64,000 nt of DNA from Saccharothrix sp. NRRL B-16348 (GTDB taxonomy: Bacteria > Actinomycetota > Actinomycetes > Mycobacteriales > Pseudonocardiaceae). Under the pieces are notes generated by a model that worked only from the letters and a program-made list of their open reading frames with translations, was not told the origin of the DNA and searched no databases. Of this stretch, positions 25,670-34,284 are shown one piece after another. Location: contig NZ_LGED01000202.1 of the NCBI RefSeq assembly GCF_001280085.1, positions 21,275 to 85,274 on the forward strand, read 5' to 3'. Each line of letters opens with the position of its first letter. The first letter of the stretch is position 1. Position numbers and translations under genes: made by a program.

Positions 25670-26485
25670 TCAGTGGCGAACGAGCGGACCGCGCTGGAAC
25701 GTCAGCACAGCGCCCTTCACGTCGCCGTCCAGCAGCGCGTCCCACTTCTTCTCGCCCTTGAGCGTCCGCAGCAGGAACGCCGTCATCAGCGCCCGCGCCA
25801 GCTTCTGCGCCGCCCGCTCACCCTTGCCGTCGAGCAGCAGCTCGCTCCAGTGCCGCCCCTCCGCGAACCCGAGGTGGCTGGCCTTCGGCAACGACCGCAG
25901 CTGCACCGGCCCCTGCCACGCGTCCGCGATCGCCTCCGCGTGCCCGACCGGCGGCGCGATGCGATCCTCCCCACCGGCCAGGTGCAATCCGGGCACGGTG
26001 ACCCGCCGGGCCGCGTCCAGGGCCGACGGCCGGGTCTCGGAGGCGGCCAACGTCACGACCGCCCGCACGCGCGAGTCGTCCGCCGCCGCGAGCACCGCCG
26101 CGCCGCCACCCATCGAGTGACCCGCCACCGCGAGCCGTGACGCGTCCACGCTGATCCCGCCGTCACCCAGCCGCACGCCGGTGCACACGTCGAGCGCCGT
26201 CCGCAGGTTCCCGGCCATCAGCCGCGACGACATCAGCGGCCCGCGTTGCGTGCCCGGCGCGGCGGCCACGAAACCCCACGACGCCAGGTGCCGCAGCAAC
26301 GCCCGATAGCGGTTGACCGGCTGCAACCAGCCGTGCCCGAAGGCCACCGCCGGCAGCCCGAGCCCGACCGCGGGCGTGTAGATCAGGCCCGGAAGTCCGA
26401 CCAACGCCAGGTCGCCGCGCAGCACGGGGTGCTCACCGGGCCTGCTGAGCTGGTCGAGCACCTGCTTCGCCGAGTAGCCGCTCAC
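25670..26485 (-). CDS. Alpha/beta hydrolase, dienelactone hydrolase/chlorophyllase-like (Rv3438 position)
   Basis: 271 residues. Nucleophile elbow GHSMGG near residue 125, oxyanion region FGHGW near 50, acid in GGEDRIAPP and histidine in ASHLGF complete a Ser-Asp-His triad. No signal peptide, so cytosolic. Esterase activity is expected, substrate unknown. It lies opposite to its neighbours between the ESX-type genes and glmS, exactly where Rv3438 stands in M. tuberculosis. ATG is at 26485. Confidence 0.85.
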   Translation of the reverse strand: MSGYSAKQVLDQLSRPGEHPVLRGDLALVGLPGLIYTPAVGLGLPAVAFGHGWLQPVNRYRALLRHLASWGFVAAAPGTQRGPLMSSRLMAGNLRTALDVCTGVRLGDGGISVDASRLAVAGHSMGGGAAVLAAADDSRVRAVVTLAASETRPSALDAARRVTVPGLHLAGGEDRIAPPVGHAEAIADAWQGPVQLRSLPKASHLGFAEGRHWSELLLDGKGERAAQKLARALMTAFLLRTLKGEKKWDALLDGDVKGAVLTFQRGPLVRH

Positions 26486-26528
26486 CCCGCGAACGGTAGT
26501 CGATCGTGGTGACGGCGCGCACGCTCCG

Positions 26529-26544
26529 ATTGGTCTACACCAAT
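26529..26544. promoter_or_regulatory. DasR-type (dre) operator upstream of glmS
   Basis: ATTGGTCTACACCAAT is a 16-bp near palindrome that matches the DasR consensus core TGGTCTAGACCA at 11 of 12 positions. DasR (GntR family) represses amino-sugar genes in actinomycetes and is released by glucosamine-6-phosphate. The site is 76 nt before the glmS start, beside a TTGACC (26552-26557). Confidence 0.65.
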
Positions 26545-26619
26545 TGATGTCTTGACCTGCGCAAACGCGGTGAAGTGGCCCTTTCGGGTGACGGCCCTGG
26601 TCTAGTTACTCTGAGCGGC

Positions 26620-28482
26620 GTGTGCGGAATCGTGGGATATGTGGGACACAGGTCGGCGCTGGACGTCGTGCTCGACGGGCTGCGGCGGCTGGAGTACCGG
26701 GGCTACGACTCGGCGGGCGTCGCCGTCCTCGACGGCGCCGGCGGTCTGGCCGTCGAACGCAAGGCCGGCCGCCTGAGCAACCTGGAGGCACGCCTGGACG
26801 AGGTCGGCCGCGACGCCTTCACCGGAGGCGCCGGCATGGGCCACACCCGCTGGGCCACCCACGGCGCGCCGATCGACCGCAACTCCCACCCCCACTGCGA
26901 CGTCACGGGCCGCGTCGCCGTCGTCCACAACGGCATCATCGAGAACTTCGCCGCCCTCCGCGCCGAGCTCGAAGCCGTCGGCGTCGAGATGGCCAGCGAC
27001 ACCGACACCGAGACCACCGCGCACCTCATCGCCCGCGCGTACGACGAGGGCGACACCAAGGGCGACCTGGTCGCGAGCGTCCGCACGGTGGTCCGCCGCC
27101 TCGAAGGTGCGTTCACCCTCGTCGTCACGCACGCAGATCACCCGGACGTGGTCGTCGCCGCACGCCGGTCGTCACCGCTGGTAGTGGGCGTGGGTGAGGG
27201 CGAGACGTTCGTCGCCAGCGACGTGTCCGCGTTCATCGAGCACACCCGCGAGGCCGTCGAGCTCGGCCAGGACCAGGTCGTGGTGATCGACCGCGACGGC
27301 TACCGCGTCACCGACTTCGACGGCGAGGCCGCGCAGGCCAAGCCGTTCACGGTCAACTGGGACCTGTCGGCCGCCGAGAAGGGCGGCCACGAGTACTTCA
27401 TGCTCAAGGAGATCGAGGAGCAGCCGGAAGCGCTGGCCAACACGCTGCGCGGCCACTTCCGCGACGGCCGGATCGTGCTCGACGAGCAGCGCCTCTCCGA
27501 CCAGGACCTGCGTGACGTGGACAAGGTCTTCGTCGTCGCCTGCGGCTCGGCCTACCACTCGGGCCTGGTCGCCAAGTACGCCATCGAGCACTGGACGCGG
27601 CTGCCCGTCGAGGTCGAGCTGGCCAGCGAGTTCCGCTACCGCGACCCGGTGCTGGACCGCGACACGCTCGTCGTCGCCGTTTCCCAGTCAGGTGAAACTG
27701 CCGACACGTTGGAGGCCGTCCGTCACGCACGGTCGCAGAAGGCTCGCGTGCTGGCGGTCTGCAACACCAACGGCGCGCAGATCCCGCGCGAGTCCGACGC
27801 GGTGCTCTACACGCACGCGGGCCCGGAGATCGGCGTCGCGTCGACCAAGGCGTTCCTCGCCCAGATCGCGGCGAACTACCTGGTCGGCCTGGCCCTGGCG
27901 CAGGCGCGCGGCACGAAGTACCCCGACGAGGTGGCCCAGGAGTTCCACCAGCTGGAGGCCATGCCGGACGCGGTGCAGAAGGTGCTGGGCACCATCGAGC
28001 AGGTCCGCGCGCTGGGCCGTGAGCTGGCCGACTCGAAGGCCGTGCTCTTCCTCGGTCGGCACGTCGGCTACCCGGTGGCGCTCGAAGGCGCGTTGAAGCT
28101 CAAGGAACTCGCCTACATGCACGCCGAGGGCTTCGCGGCGGGCGAGCTGAAGCACGGCCCGATCGCGTTGATCGAAGAGGGCCTGCCGGTCGTCGTGGTC
28201 ATGCCGTCGCCCAAGGGCCGGGCGGTGCTGCACTCGAAGCTGGTGTCGAACATCTCGGAGATCCAGGCACGGGGTGCGCGCACGATCGTGATCGCTGAAG
28301 AGGGTGACGAGACGGTTCGCCCGTTCGCGGATCACCTGATCGAGATCCCGGCGGTGCCGACGCTGCTCCAGCCGTTGATCTCCACGGTGCCGTTGCAGGT
28401 GCTGGCCGCGGAGATCGCCCGCAGCCGCGGTTACGACGTGGACAAGCCGCGCAACCTCGCCAAGTCCGTCACGGTCGAGTAG
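26620..28482 (+). CDS. glmS: Glutamine-fructose-6-phosphate aminotransferase (isomerizing)
   Basis: Makes glucosamine-6-phosphate from fructose-6-phosphate and glutamine, the entry step to UDP-GlcNAc. About 620 residues. GTG 26620 is chosen because the next codon is the N-terminal catalytic cysteine (CGIVGYVG), which must be exposed after Met removal. The glutaminase half has LEYRGYDS and HTRWATHG; the two SIS sugar-isomerase domains and the LAKSVTVE end are present. There is no ribosome binding site, and a TACTCT (26607-26612) stands 8 nt before the GTG, so the mRNA may be leaderless. A DasR-like site lies 76 nt upstream. nnr follows after 15 nt. Confidence 0.97.
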   Translation: MCGIVGYVGHRSALDVVLDGLRRLEYRGYDSAGVAVLDGAGGLAVERKAGRLSNLEARLDEVGRDAFTGGAGMGHTRWATHGAPIDRNSHPHCDVTGRVAVVHNGIIENFAALRAELEAVGVEMASDTDTETTAHLIARAYDEGDTKGDLVASVRTVVRRLEGAFTLVVTHADHPDVVVAARRSSPLVVGVGEGETFVASDVSAFIEHTREAVELGQDQVVVIDRDGYRVTDFDGEAAQAKPFTVNWDLSAAEKGGHEYFMLKEIEEQPEALANTLRGHFRDGRIVLDEQRLSDQDLRDVDKVFVVACGSAYHSGLVAKYAIEHWTRLPVEVELASEFRYRDPVLDRDTLVVAVSQSGETADTLEAVRHARSQKARVLAVCNTNGAQIPRESDAVLYTHAGPEIGVASTKAFLAQIAANYLVGLALAQARGTKYPDEVAQEFHQLEAMPDAVQKVLGTIEQVRALGRELADSKAVLFLGRHVGYPVALEGALKLKELAYMHAEGFAAGELKHGPIALIEEGLPVVVVMPSPKGRAVLHSKLVSNISEIQARGARTIVIAEEGDETVRPFADHLIEIPAVPTLLQPLISTVPLQVLAAEIARSRGYDVDKPRNLAKSVTVE

Positions 28483-28497
28483 GGCAGGCTTGGCCCC

Positions 28498-29892
28498 ATG
28501 CGGGGTCTGTGGACGACGGATCGGGTCAGGGCGGCGGAAGAACGCGTCATGGCGGTCGTGCCGACCGGTGCGCTCATGCGCCGGGCGGCGTTCGGCGTGG
28601 CGGTCGTCGCGGCGGAGCTGCTGGCGGGCAAGCGGCGGGTCGGCCTGCTCGTCGGCGCGGGCAACAACGGCGGTGACGCGCTGTGGGCGGGCTACTACCT
28701 CCGCAAACGCGGTGTCGCCGTATCCGCCGTCCTGCTGACACCTGATCGTGTGCACGCCGAGGGCTTGGCCGCGTTCCGTCGCGTCGGTGGCCGGGTGGTC
28801 GACCGCTTGGCGGACGTCGACCTGGTGATCGACGGCATCGTGGGCCTCTCCGCCCGCGGCCCGTTGCGCCCGGACGCTGCCGAGCACGTCGCGCACCTCG
28901 ACGCGCCCGTGCTGTCGGTCGACCTGCCCAGCGGCATCGACCCGGACACGGGCGCGATCTCGGGGCCCGCCGTGCGCGCGCACACCACCGTGACGTTCGG
29001 CTGCCTCAAGCCCGTGCACGCGCTGGCCGACTGCGGTGACGTGCGGCTGGTCGACATCGGGCTGGACGGCGAGCTGCACGGGCCGGACCTGGTCGAACTG
29101 GACGTCGCCGACGTCGGCCTGGCGTGGCCGGTGCCGGGGCCGGAGGACGACAAGTACACGCAGGGCGTGACGGGTGTCGCGGCCGGTTCGGCGACGTACC
29201 CCGGCGCGGCGGTGCTGGCGACCGGTGCGGCGCTGCTGTCGACGTCCGGCCTGGTCAGGTATGCCGGTGCGGCGGTCGAGGGCGTTCGGGCGCGGTGGCC
29301 GGAGGCCATCTGCACGGGCTCGATCACGGACGCCGGCCGCGTGCAGTCGTGGGTCGTCGGGCCGGGTCTGGGCACGGGGTTGGGCGCGGAGGCGGTCCTC
29401 CGGACGATCCTGGAGGCCGGCGTCCCGGTGTGCGCGGACGCGGACGCGATCACCATGCTCGCCAACAACCCCGACCTGTGGGACGCCCGCGACCCCGACA
29501 CCCCGCTGGTCCTGACGCCGCACGACCGCGAGTACGAGCGACTGGCCGGCCCGGTCGGCCCTGATCGGGTGACAGCCGCGCGGAAGGCCGCCGAGCGCTA
29601 CAACGCCGTCGTGCTGCTGAAGGGCCACGCCACCGTGATCGCCGGCCCGGACGGCCGCGTCCTCGTCAACCGCGCCCGCACCTCGTGGGCCGCGACGGCG
29701 GGTTCCGGCGACGTCCTGTCGGGCGTCCTGGGCTCCCTCCTGGCCGCCGGCCTCGACCCGGTCCTCGCCGCCGGCTGCGCCGCGAAGGTCCACGTCCTGG
29801 CCGCCGAACTGGCCGCCGACGGCGCCCCGATCCCCGCCACCTCGCTCCTGCGGGCGCTCCCCGACGCCATCCGCGCCGTCCGCCCTCTCTGA
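28498..29892 (+). CDS. nnr: Bifunctional NAD(P)H-hydrate epimerase / ADP- or ATP-dependent dehydratase
   Basis: Repairs damaged (hydrated) NADH and NADPH. 464 residues: N-terminal epimerase (YjeF_N/NnrE, about 1-210, with GAGNNGGDALWAG and PSGIDPDTG) fused to the C-terminal ribokinase-like dehydratase (YjeF_C/NnrD, about 220-460, with VVLLKGHATVI and the catalytic GSGDVLSG). It follows glmS by 15 nt and is probably co-transcribed, as in other actinobacteria. The ATG at 28498 is the only start that keeps the whole epimerase domain. Confidence 0.94.
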   Translation: MRGLWTTDRVRAAEERVMAVVPTGALMRRAAFGVAVVAAELLAGKRRVGLLVGAGNNGGDALWAGYYLRKRGVAVSAVLLTPDRVHAEGLAAFRRVGGRVVDRLADVDLVIDGIVGLSARGPLRPDAAEHVAHLDAPVLSVDLPSGIDPDTGAISGPAVRAHTTVTFGCLKPVHALADCGDVRLVDIGLDGELHGPDLVELDVADVGLAWPVPGPEDDKYTQGVTGVAAGSATYPGAAVLATGAALLSTSGLVRYAGAAVEGVRARWPEAICTGSITDAGRVQSWVVGPGLGTGLGAEAVLRTILEAGVPVCADADAITMLANNPDLWDARDPDTPLVLTPHDREYERLAGPVGPDRVTAARKAAERYNAVVLLKGHATVIAGPDGRVLVNRARTSWAATAGSGDVLSGVLGSLLAAGLDPVLAAGCAAKVHVLAAELAADGAPIPATSLLRALPDAIRAVRPL

Positions 29893-29902
29893 CCAAGACC
29901 AT

Positions 29903-30034
29903 CGCGAGCGTTGAATTCAGTCAACCTGAACGTAGGACACGGCCGACCTGAACGTAGGACACGGTCGTTCCGAACGTAGGACACGCGCGTTCTGGAGGTA
30001 CGACACACGCGACGCGAACGTAGGACACGCGCGA
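29903..30034 (+). repeat. Tandem 22-bp repeat array 1 (six units)
   Basis: Six head-to-tail units of exactly 22 bp: 29903-29924 (most diverged), 29925-29946, 29947-29968, 29969-29990, 29991-30012 and 30013-30034. The shared core is GAACGTAGGACACG; the first unit reads GAGCGTTGAATTC. It fills almost the whole gap between nnr and alr and ends 25 nt before alr. The same family occurs at 38666-38856. There are no unique spacers, so it is not a CRISPR. Confidence 0.9.
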
Positions 30035-30059
30035 TCGGGGTTGGTGGGGCTGTGTCACC

Positions 30060-31184
30060 ATGAGCGGCGTTATGGCTGCTCCTCGCGCTGAGGTCGTGAT
30101 CGACCTCGACAACCTCCGGCACAACGTCGCCCACCTCGACGCCCTCGCGCCCAACGCCGACACGATGGCCGTCGTCAAGGCCGACGGGTACGGGCACGGC
30201 GCCGCGGAGGTGGCCAGAGCGGCGGTCGAGGCGGGCGCGACCTGGCTCGGCTCCTGCTCCCTCGCCGAAGCCCTGGCGCTGCGCGCGGCCGGCCTCACCG
30301 TGCCGATCCTGGCCTGGCTGGACCCGCCCGGCACGGACTACGCGCCCGGCGTCGAGCAGGACGTCGACCTGTCCGCCTCCTCCGTCACCCAACTGGAGGA
30401 AATCTCGGCGGCGGCCGACAAGGCGGGCAAGCCGGCCCGCGTCCACCTCAAGATCGACACGGGCCTGTCCCGCAACGGCTGCCCGGAGTCCGGCTGGGCC
30501 GAGCTGGTCGAACGCGCCGCCAAGACCTACAACGTCGAAGTTCACTCGATCTGGTCACACCTGGCCGTCGCCGACGAGATCGGCCACCGCGGCACCGACG
30601 CCCAGGCCGAGCGCTTCGACGACGCCTACCGCGCGGCCCTGGCCGCGGGCCTCGACCCGCGCCGCCACATCGCCAACTCCGCCGCCCTCATCACCCGCCC
30701 CGACCTGCACCTCGACCTGGTCCGCCCGGGCATCGCGATCTACGGCCTCAACCCGGTCCCCGTCCCCACCGACCTGCGCCCCGTGATGACGTTCCGGTCC
30801 GCAGTCGCGTTGGCGAAGCGCATCCCCGCCGGGGAATCCGTGTCCTACGGTCTGAGCTGGACCGCGAAGAGCGACACGAACCTGGCCCTGGTGCCCGTCG
30901 GTTACGCCGACGGCGTGCCGCGCAGCCTGTCGAACCGGATGGACGTCTGGCTGGCCGGACGCCGCCGCCCGGTCGTCGGCCGCATCTGCATGGACCAGGT
31001 CGTGGTCGACTGCGGCGACGACGTGGTGGCGGAGGGGGACGAGGTCGTGCTGTTCGGATCCGGCGACAGGGGCGAGCCGACGGCCCGCGAGTGGGCCGAC
31101 ACCACCGGCACCATCGACTACGAGATCGTCACCGGCATGTACCGACCGCGTGTCACCCGGACGTATGTGGGGACACGCCCGTGA
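30060..31184 (+). CDS. alr: Alanine racemase
   Basis: PLP enzyme making D-alanine for peptidoglycan. 374 residues, fold-type III barrel plus C-terminal domain. The PLP lysine lies in VVKADGYGHG (near residue 40), the substrate-binding KIDTGLSRNG is present, and the catalytic tyrosine is in VSYGLSW (near 262). ATG 30060 is used; ATG 30072 (MAAPRAEVVIDL) is equally possible. The stop overlaps the next gene by 4 nt. The 22-bp repeat array sits directly upstream, where the promoter should be. Confidence 0.97.
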   Translation: MSGVMAAPRAEVVIDLDNLRHNVAHLDALAPNADTMAVVKADGYGHGAAEVARAAVEAGATWLGSCSLAEALALRAAGLTVPILAWLDPPGTDYAPGVEQDVDLSASSVTQLEEISAAADKAGKPARVHLKIDTGLSRNGCPESGWAELVERAAKTYNVEVHSIWSHLAVADEIGHRGTDAQAERFDDAYRAALAAGLDPRRHIANSAALITRPDLHLDLVRPGIAIYGLNPVPVPTDLRPVMTFRSAVALAKRIPAGESVSYGLSWTAKSDTNLALVPVGYADGVPRSLSNRMDVWLAGRRRPVVGRICMDQVVVDCGDDVVAEGDEVVLFGSGDRGEPTAREWADTTGTIDYEIVTGMYRPRVTRTYVGTRP

Positions 31185-32284
31185 ACACGCTGTGGAAGGC
31201 CGTCGGCTGGGCCGGCGGCATCCTCGGCGCCGCCGCGACGGGTGTCGCGGTGGGCGTGGCCGCGAACCAGAAGAAGGTCTCGAACGACCGCCAGGCCGAC
31301 GACCCGCTCGCCGACGAACCACTGGGCCGCCTCACCCCGACCCGCGAGTCGACCGTCGCCGCCGACGACGGCGTGCCGCTCTCAGTTGAGGAAGTCGACC
31401 CGGAAGACGGCGGCAAACCCGACGTCACCGTCGTCCTCGTGCACGGCTTCGCCCTCGACCGCCGCTGCTGGCACTTCCAACGCCGCGACCTGGCCACCCT
31501 CGCCGAACCACGCGTCCGCCAGATCCTCTACGACCAGCGCAGCCACGGCCGTTCCGGTCGCTCCACCACCGAGGGCAGCACGATCGACCAGTGCGCCAAG
31601 GACCTCGACGCCGTGATCCGCTCCATGGCCCCCGACGGCCCGCTGGTCCTGGTCGGCCACTCCATGGGCGGCATGACGATCATGGCCTTGGCCGAGCAAC
31701 GACCCGACCTCTTCGCCGACCGCGTGCGCGGCGTCGCCCTCGTCGGCACGGCCGCCGGCGCGGTCGGCGGCGCCGGCCTCCCGAAGTCCGTCCTGTCCCG
31801 CTACAACCCGGTGACCCTGGGCGTCGGCAGGCTCGCGGGCCTGCAACCGAGCCTGGTCGAATGGGTCCGCCGCCGCGCCTCCACCCTCACGTGGAGCGGA
31901 ATCCGCGCACTGGCCTTCGGCACGGGCAAGGTCAGCCCGTCGTTGGTCGACCTGATGGAACAGATGATCAACGGCACCACGGTGCAGGTGCTCACCGAGT
32001 TCCTGGAAACCCTCGGCACGCACAACCGCTACAAGGCGCTGGCGGGTCTCCGGCACTGCGAGGTGCTCGTGATCAGCGGCGACGCGGACAAGCTGACACC
32101 TTTCTCGCACGCCGAGCGGATGGCCGAGGAAATGCCGCACGGCGAACTGGTCCGCGTGTCCGGCGCGGGCCACATGCTCATGTTGGAACAACCCGACCTG
32201 GTCACCGGACACCTGGTCGGATTGGTTCGGCGCAGTGCCGCCGAACGGTCGGAAAGCAGGCGGCGGTGGTGGCGACGAGCGTGA
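31181..32284 (+). CDS. Alpha/beta fold hydrolase with N-terminal membrane segment
   Basis: 367 residues. The N-terminus has one hydrophobic segment (about 7-27, WAGGILGAAATGVAVGVAA) that may anchor it in the membrane, then an alpha/beta hydrolase domain: oxyanion VHGF, nucleophile GHSMGG near 160, acid in ISGDADKLTP and histidine in GAGHMLMLE. Substrate unknown. GTG 31181 overlaps the alr stop by 4 nt and the gene runs into tsaE, an arrangement common in actinobacteria (alr-hydrolase-tsaE). Confidence 0.88.
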   Translation: MNTLWKAVGWAGGILGAAATGVAVGVAANQKKVSNDRQADDPLADEPLGRLTPTRESTVAADDGVPLSVEEVDPEDGGKPDVTVVLVHGFALDRRCWHFQRRDLATLAEPRVRQILYDQRSHGRSGRSTTEGSTIDQCAKDLDAVIRSMAPDGPLVLVGHSMGGMTIMALAEQRPDLFADRVRGVALVGTAAGAVGGAGLPKSVLSRYNPVTLGVGRLAGLQPSLVEWVRRRASTLTWSGIRALAFGTGKVSPSLVDLMEQMINGTTVQVLTEFLETLGTHNRYKALAGLRHCEVLVISGDADKLTPFSHAERMAEEMPHGELVRVSGAGHMLMLEQPDLVTGHLVGLVRRSAAERSESRRRWWRRA

Positions 32285-32739
32285 CCGTGACGCTCCCCGA
32301 GGTGCACGACACCGAGGAGTTCGGGCGCAAACTGGGCAAACTGGTGCAAGGCGGCGACCTCCTGCTGCTGTCCGGCCCGTTGGGCGCGGGCAAGACAGCA
32401 CTGGTGCGCGGCCTCGCCGACGGCCTCGGCGTCACGGGCCGGGTCAGCTCCCCGACCTTCGTGATCGCCCGCGTCCACGACCCCGCCCCAGACGGCCGGG
32501 GCGTCCCCCTCGTGCACGTCGACGCCTACCGGCTCGGCGGCCACCTGGACGAACTGGACGACCTCGACCTCGACACGGACCTCGTCGACGCCGTGGTCGC
32601 CGTCGAGTGGGGCGAAGGCGCCGCCGAACGGCTCTCCGAAGACCACCTGCTGATCAGGCTGGAACGCCGCGACGACGACGTGCGCATCGCCCACCTCCAC
32701 CCCCACGGCACCTGGCTCAACCGCCAACTACCGACCTGA
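32266..32739 (+). CDS. tsaE: tRNA t6A37 biosynthesis ATPase TsaE
   Basis: P-loop ATPase that drives the TsaB-TsaD complex in threonylcarbamoyl-adenosine modification of ANN-decoding tRNAs. About 157 residues, normal. Walker A GPLGAGKT near residue 35, then RVSSPTFVI and HVDAYRL as in the family. Starts at GTG 32266, 32269 or 32281 are possible; 32281 would give the 4-nt GTGA overlap typical of this operon. Its partners tsaB, rimI and tsaD lie 3.7 kb downstream, separated by an opposite-strand insert (33070-36404). Confidence 0.95.
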   Translation: MVATSVTVTLPEVHDTEEFGRKLGKLVQGGDLLLLSGPLGAGKTALVRGLADGLGVTGRVSSPTFVIARVHDPAPDGRGVPLVHVDAYRLGGHLDELDDLDLDTDLVDAVVAVEWGEGAAERLSEDHLLIRLERRDDDVRIAHLHPHGTWLNRQLPT

Positions 32740-32813
32740 CCACCAGGAACCCCGGCCCTTCGCCGCCACCCCGCCCTTTCCCGCCCACTGGCACGCCTTC
32801 CCCACCAAAGGGA

Positions 32814-32961
32814 GGGCTTCGTGTCATCCCGCCGACCTGGCTGTGCCCTACCGCGCGTGTCAAGGGGGCCTGTGTGTCCCTTGCCTGACACGTCCACTGC
32901 TGGCTGCCCCCTTGATACGTGTGGTAGCCCGGAGGGAGGTCGGTGGGATGACACGAAACCC
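32814..32961 (+). repeat. 148-bp imperfect palindromic element
   Basis: Two 56-nt arms (32814-32869 and 32906-32961) pair without gaps at 45 of 56 positions. Of the 11 mismatches, five (arm positions 18, 31, 40, 42, 46) become G-U pairs if the plus strand is transcribed, giving 50 of 56 paired. The 36-nt centre holds a further GTGTC/GACAC mini-stem. It lies between converging genes. There is no T-tract and no open frame of interest. Candidate MITE, REP-like element or structured RNA. Confidence 0.75.
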
Positions 32962-33035
32962 GCACCACCACGGACCCGGCGCATAACCACCAAACCAGGC
33001 GTCATCCTGCTGATCTGCCCGTCCGGCGAGGACAT

Positions 33036-33053
33036 GCTTTTAACGCTTTTAAC
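33036..33053. repeat. Tandem 9-bp repeat GCTTTTAAC
   Basis: Two exact adjacent copies of GCTTTTAAC, strongly AT-rich for this genome, just before the stop of the accD-like gene on the other strand. The rest of the 330-base gap (32740-33069) holds the long palindrome at 32814 and nothing else I can identify. Confidence 0.5.
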
Positions 33054-33069
33054 CCCACCTCCCAACCCC

Positions 33070-34284
33070 TCAACCCTCCGAAATACCCCGCACCACCCCC
33101 AACTCCACCAAATCCTGCGGCCGCAACCGCAACTCGTCAGCGAGCCGCCGCACGTCCTCCCGCTTCAAGATCGCCGCCGCCATCTCCGGCGCGATCACCG
33201 AGAAGTACGCGTCCGGCGTGATCCACGTGTGCTCCGGCGACGACAGCGCCAACGCCCCACCGGACCCGCCTTCCCCGATGACCAACGTCGTGATCGGCAC
33301 CCGCGCCTCCGCCACCGCCGCGAACAGCTCCGCGATCGCCGCCCCAACACCGGCCCGCTCGGCCGCCACGTCGTTCGCCGCGCCGGGCGTGTCCACCAAC
33401 GTCAGCACCGGCAGCGCGAACCGCGACGCCAGCCGCACCAGCCGTGCCGCGGTCCGGAAGCCGGCCGGGGTGTTCGCCGTGCCGGTCTGCGCGGCGAAGG
33501 CGATCGCCCGCCCACCCCGCCGCCCGATCCCGCACAGCATCCCGGCGTCCACCCCACCGGCCCGATCACCGCTGATCGGCATCCGCAGGTCGAAGTAGTC
33601 GTCCAGGTAGGCCACCGCCCGGGGACGTTCCGCGGCACGTGCCCGCTGCACCGCGCTCCACCCGTCCACGGGCAGCTCTTGTGCACCCAGAGCGCGCGGC
33701 ACCTCCGCCGGCACCGCATCACCGCGCGACAACAGGAAGAGCACCTTCGCCACGGTCGGGTCGACGTCCTCAGGCCCCACCACGACGTCCACCGTGCCCG
33801 CCGCGAACTGGCCCTCCGCCGTGTAGGCCGGGTTGTCCACCGGCCGGACCCGGCTGCCGGCGAACCCGACCTGCGCGCCGGACACCCCGATCACCACGTC
33901 CGCTCCCGCGCCCAGCGACGCCCACACCCCACCGGTCGTCGGGTCGCCCAGCACGGACACGTGCGGCAGACCGGCCTCCCGGTGCAGCGCGCACAGCCGC
34001 GCCACCCGCTGGAGCTGCCGCAACGACAGCATCCCCTCCTGCATCCGGCTGCCACCGGTCGCGATCTTCGACACCACCGGCAGCCACGCCGACCGCGCCT
34101 CGGTGAACGCCTCCTCGATCAGCTCACCGGCCGCCGTGCCGATCGACCCACCCAGGAACCGGAAGTCGAAGGTGATCTCCACGGCCTGCGGCAGCCGTCG
34201 CCACGACACCGACTCGACGGCACCGGACCGTTCCCGCGCCCGGTCGAGCTGCGCCTCGTACCCCGGCCAGCCGAGGGGGTTCAC
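33070..34284 (-). CDS. Acyl-CoA carboxylase carboxyltransferase, fused beta/alpha (AccD-like)
   Basis: 404 residues with two crotonase-like halves. The N-terminal half resembles AccD (FLGGSIGTAAGE, DPTTGGVWAS), the C-terminal half AccA/PCCB (TLVDTPGAA, EGGSGGALAL). The two glycine-rich loops form the oxyanion holes for acyl-CoA and carboxybiotin. It would carboxylate acetyl- or propionyl-CoA with a biotin subunit encoded elsewhere. The N-terminal zinc ribbon of AccD is absent. GTG 34284 was chosen because it overlaps the stop of the upstream acyl-CoA ligase (GTGA) and matches the family start. Last gene of the merR-trx-ligase-accD operon. Confidence 0.85.
   Translation of the reverse strand: MNPLGWPGYEAQLDRARERSGAVESVSWRRLPQAVEITFDFRFLGGSIGTAAGELIEEAFTEARSAWLPVVSKIATGGSRMQEGMLSLRQLQRVARLCALHREAGLPHVSVLGDPTTGGVWASLGAGADVVIGVSGAQVGFAGSRVRPVDNPAYTAEGQFAAGTVDVVVGPEDVDPTVAKVLFLLSRGDAVPAEVPRALGAQELPVDGWSAVQRARAAERPRAVAYLDDYFDLRMPISGDRAGGVDAGMLCGIGRRGGRAIAFAAQTGTANTPAGFRTAARLVRLASRFALPVLTLVDTPGAANDVAAERAGVGAAIAELFAAVAEARVPITTLVIGEGGSGGALALSSPEHTWITPDAYFSVIAPEMAAAILKREDVRRLADELRLRPQDLVELGVVRGISEG

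Noticed and set aside
32814..32961. Long palindrome as an ordinary intrinsic terminator
   Set aside because: Arms of 56 nt with a 36-nt centre and no T-tract do not fit; kept as an unexplained element.
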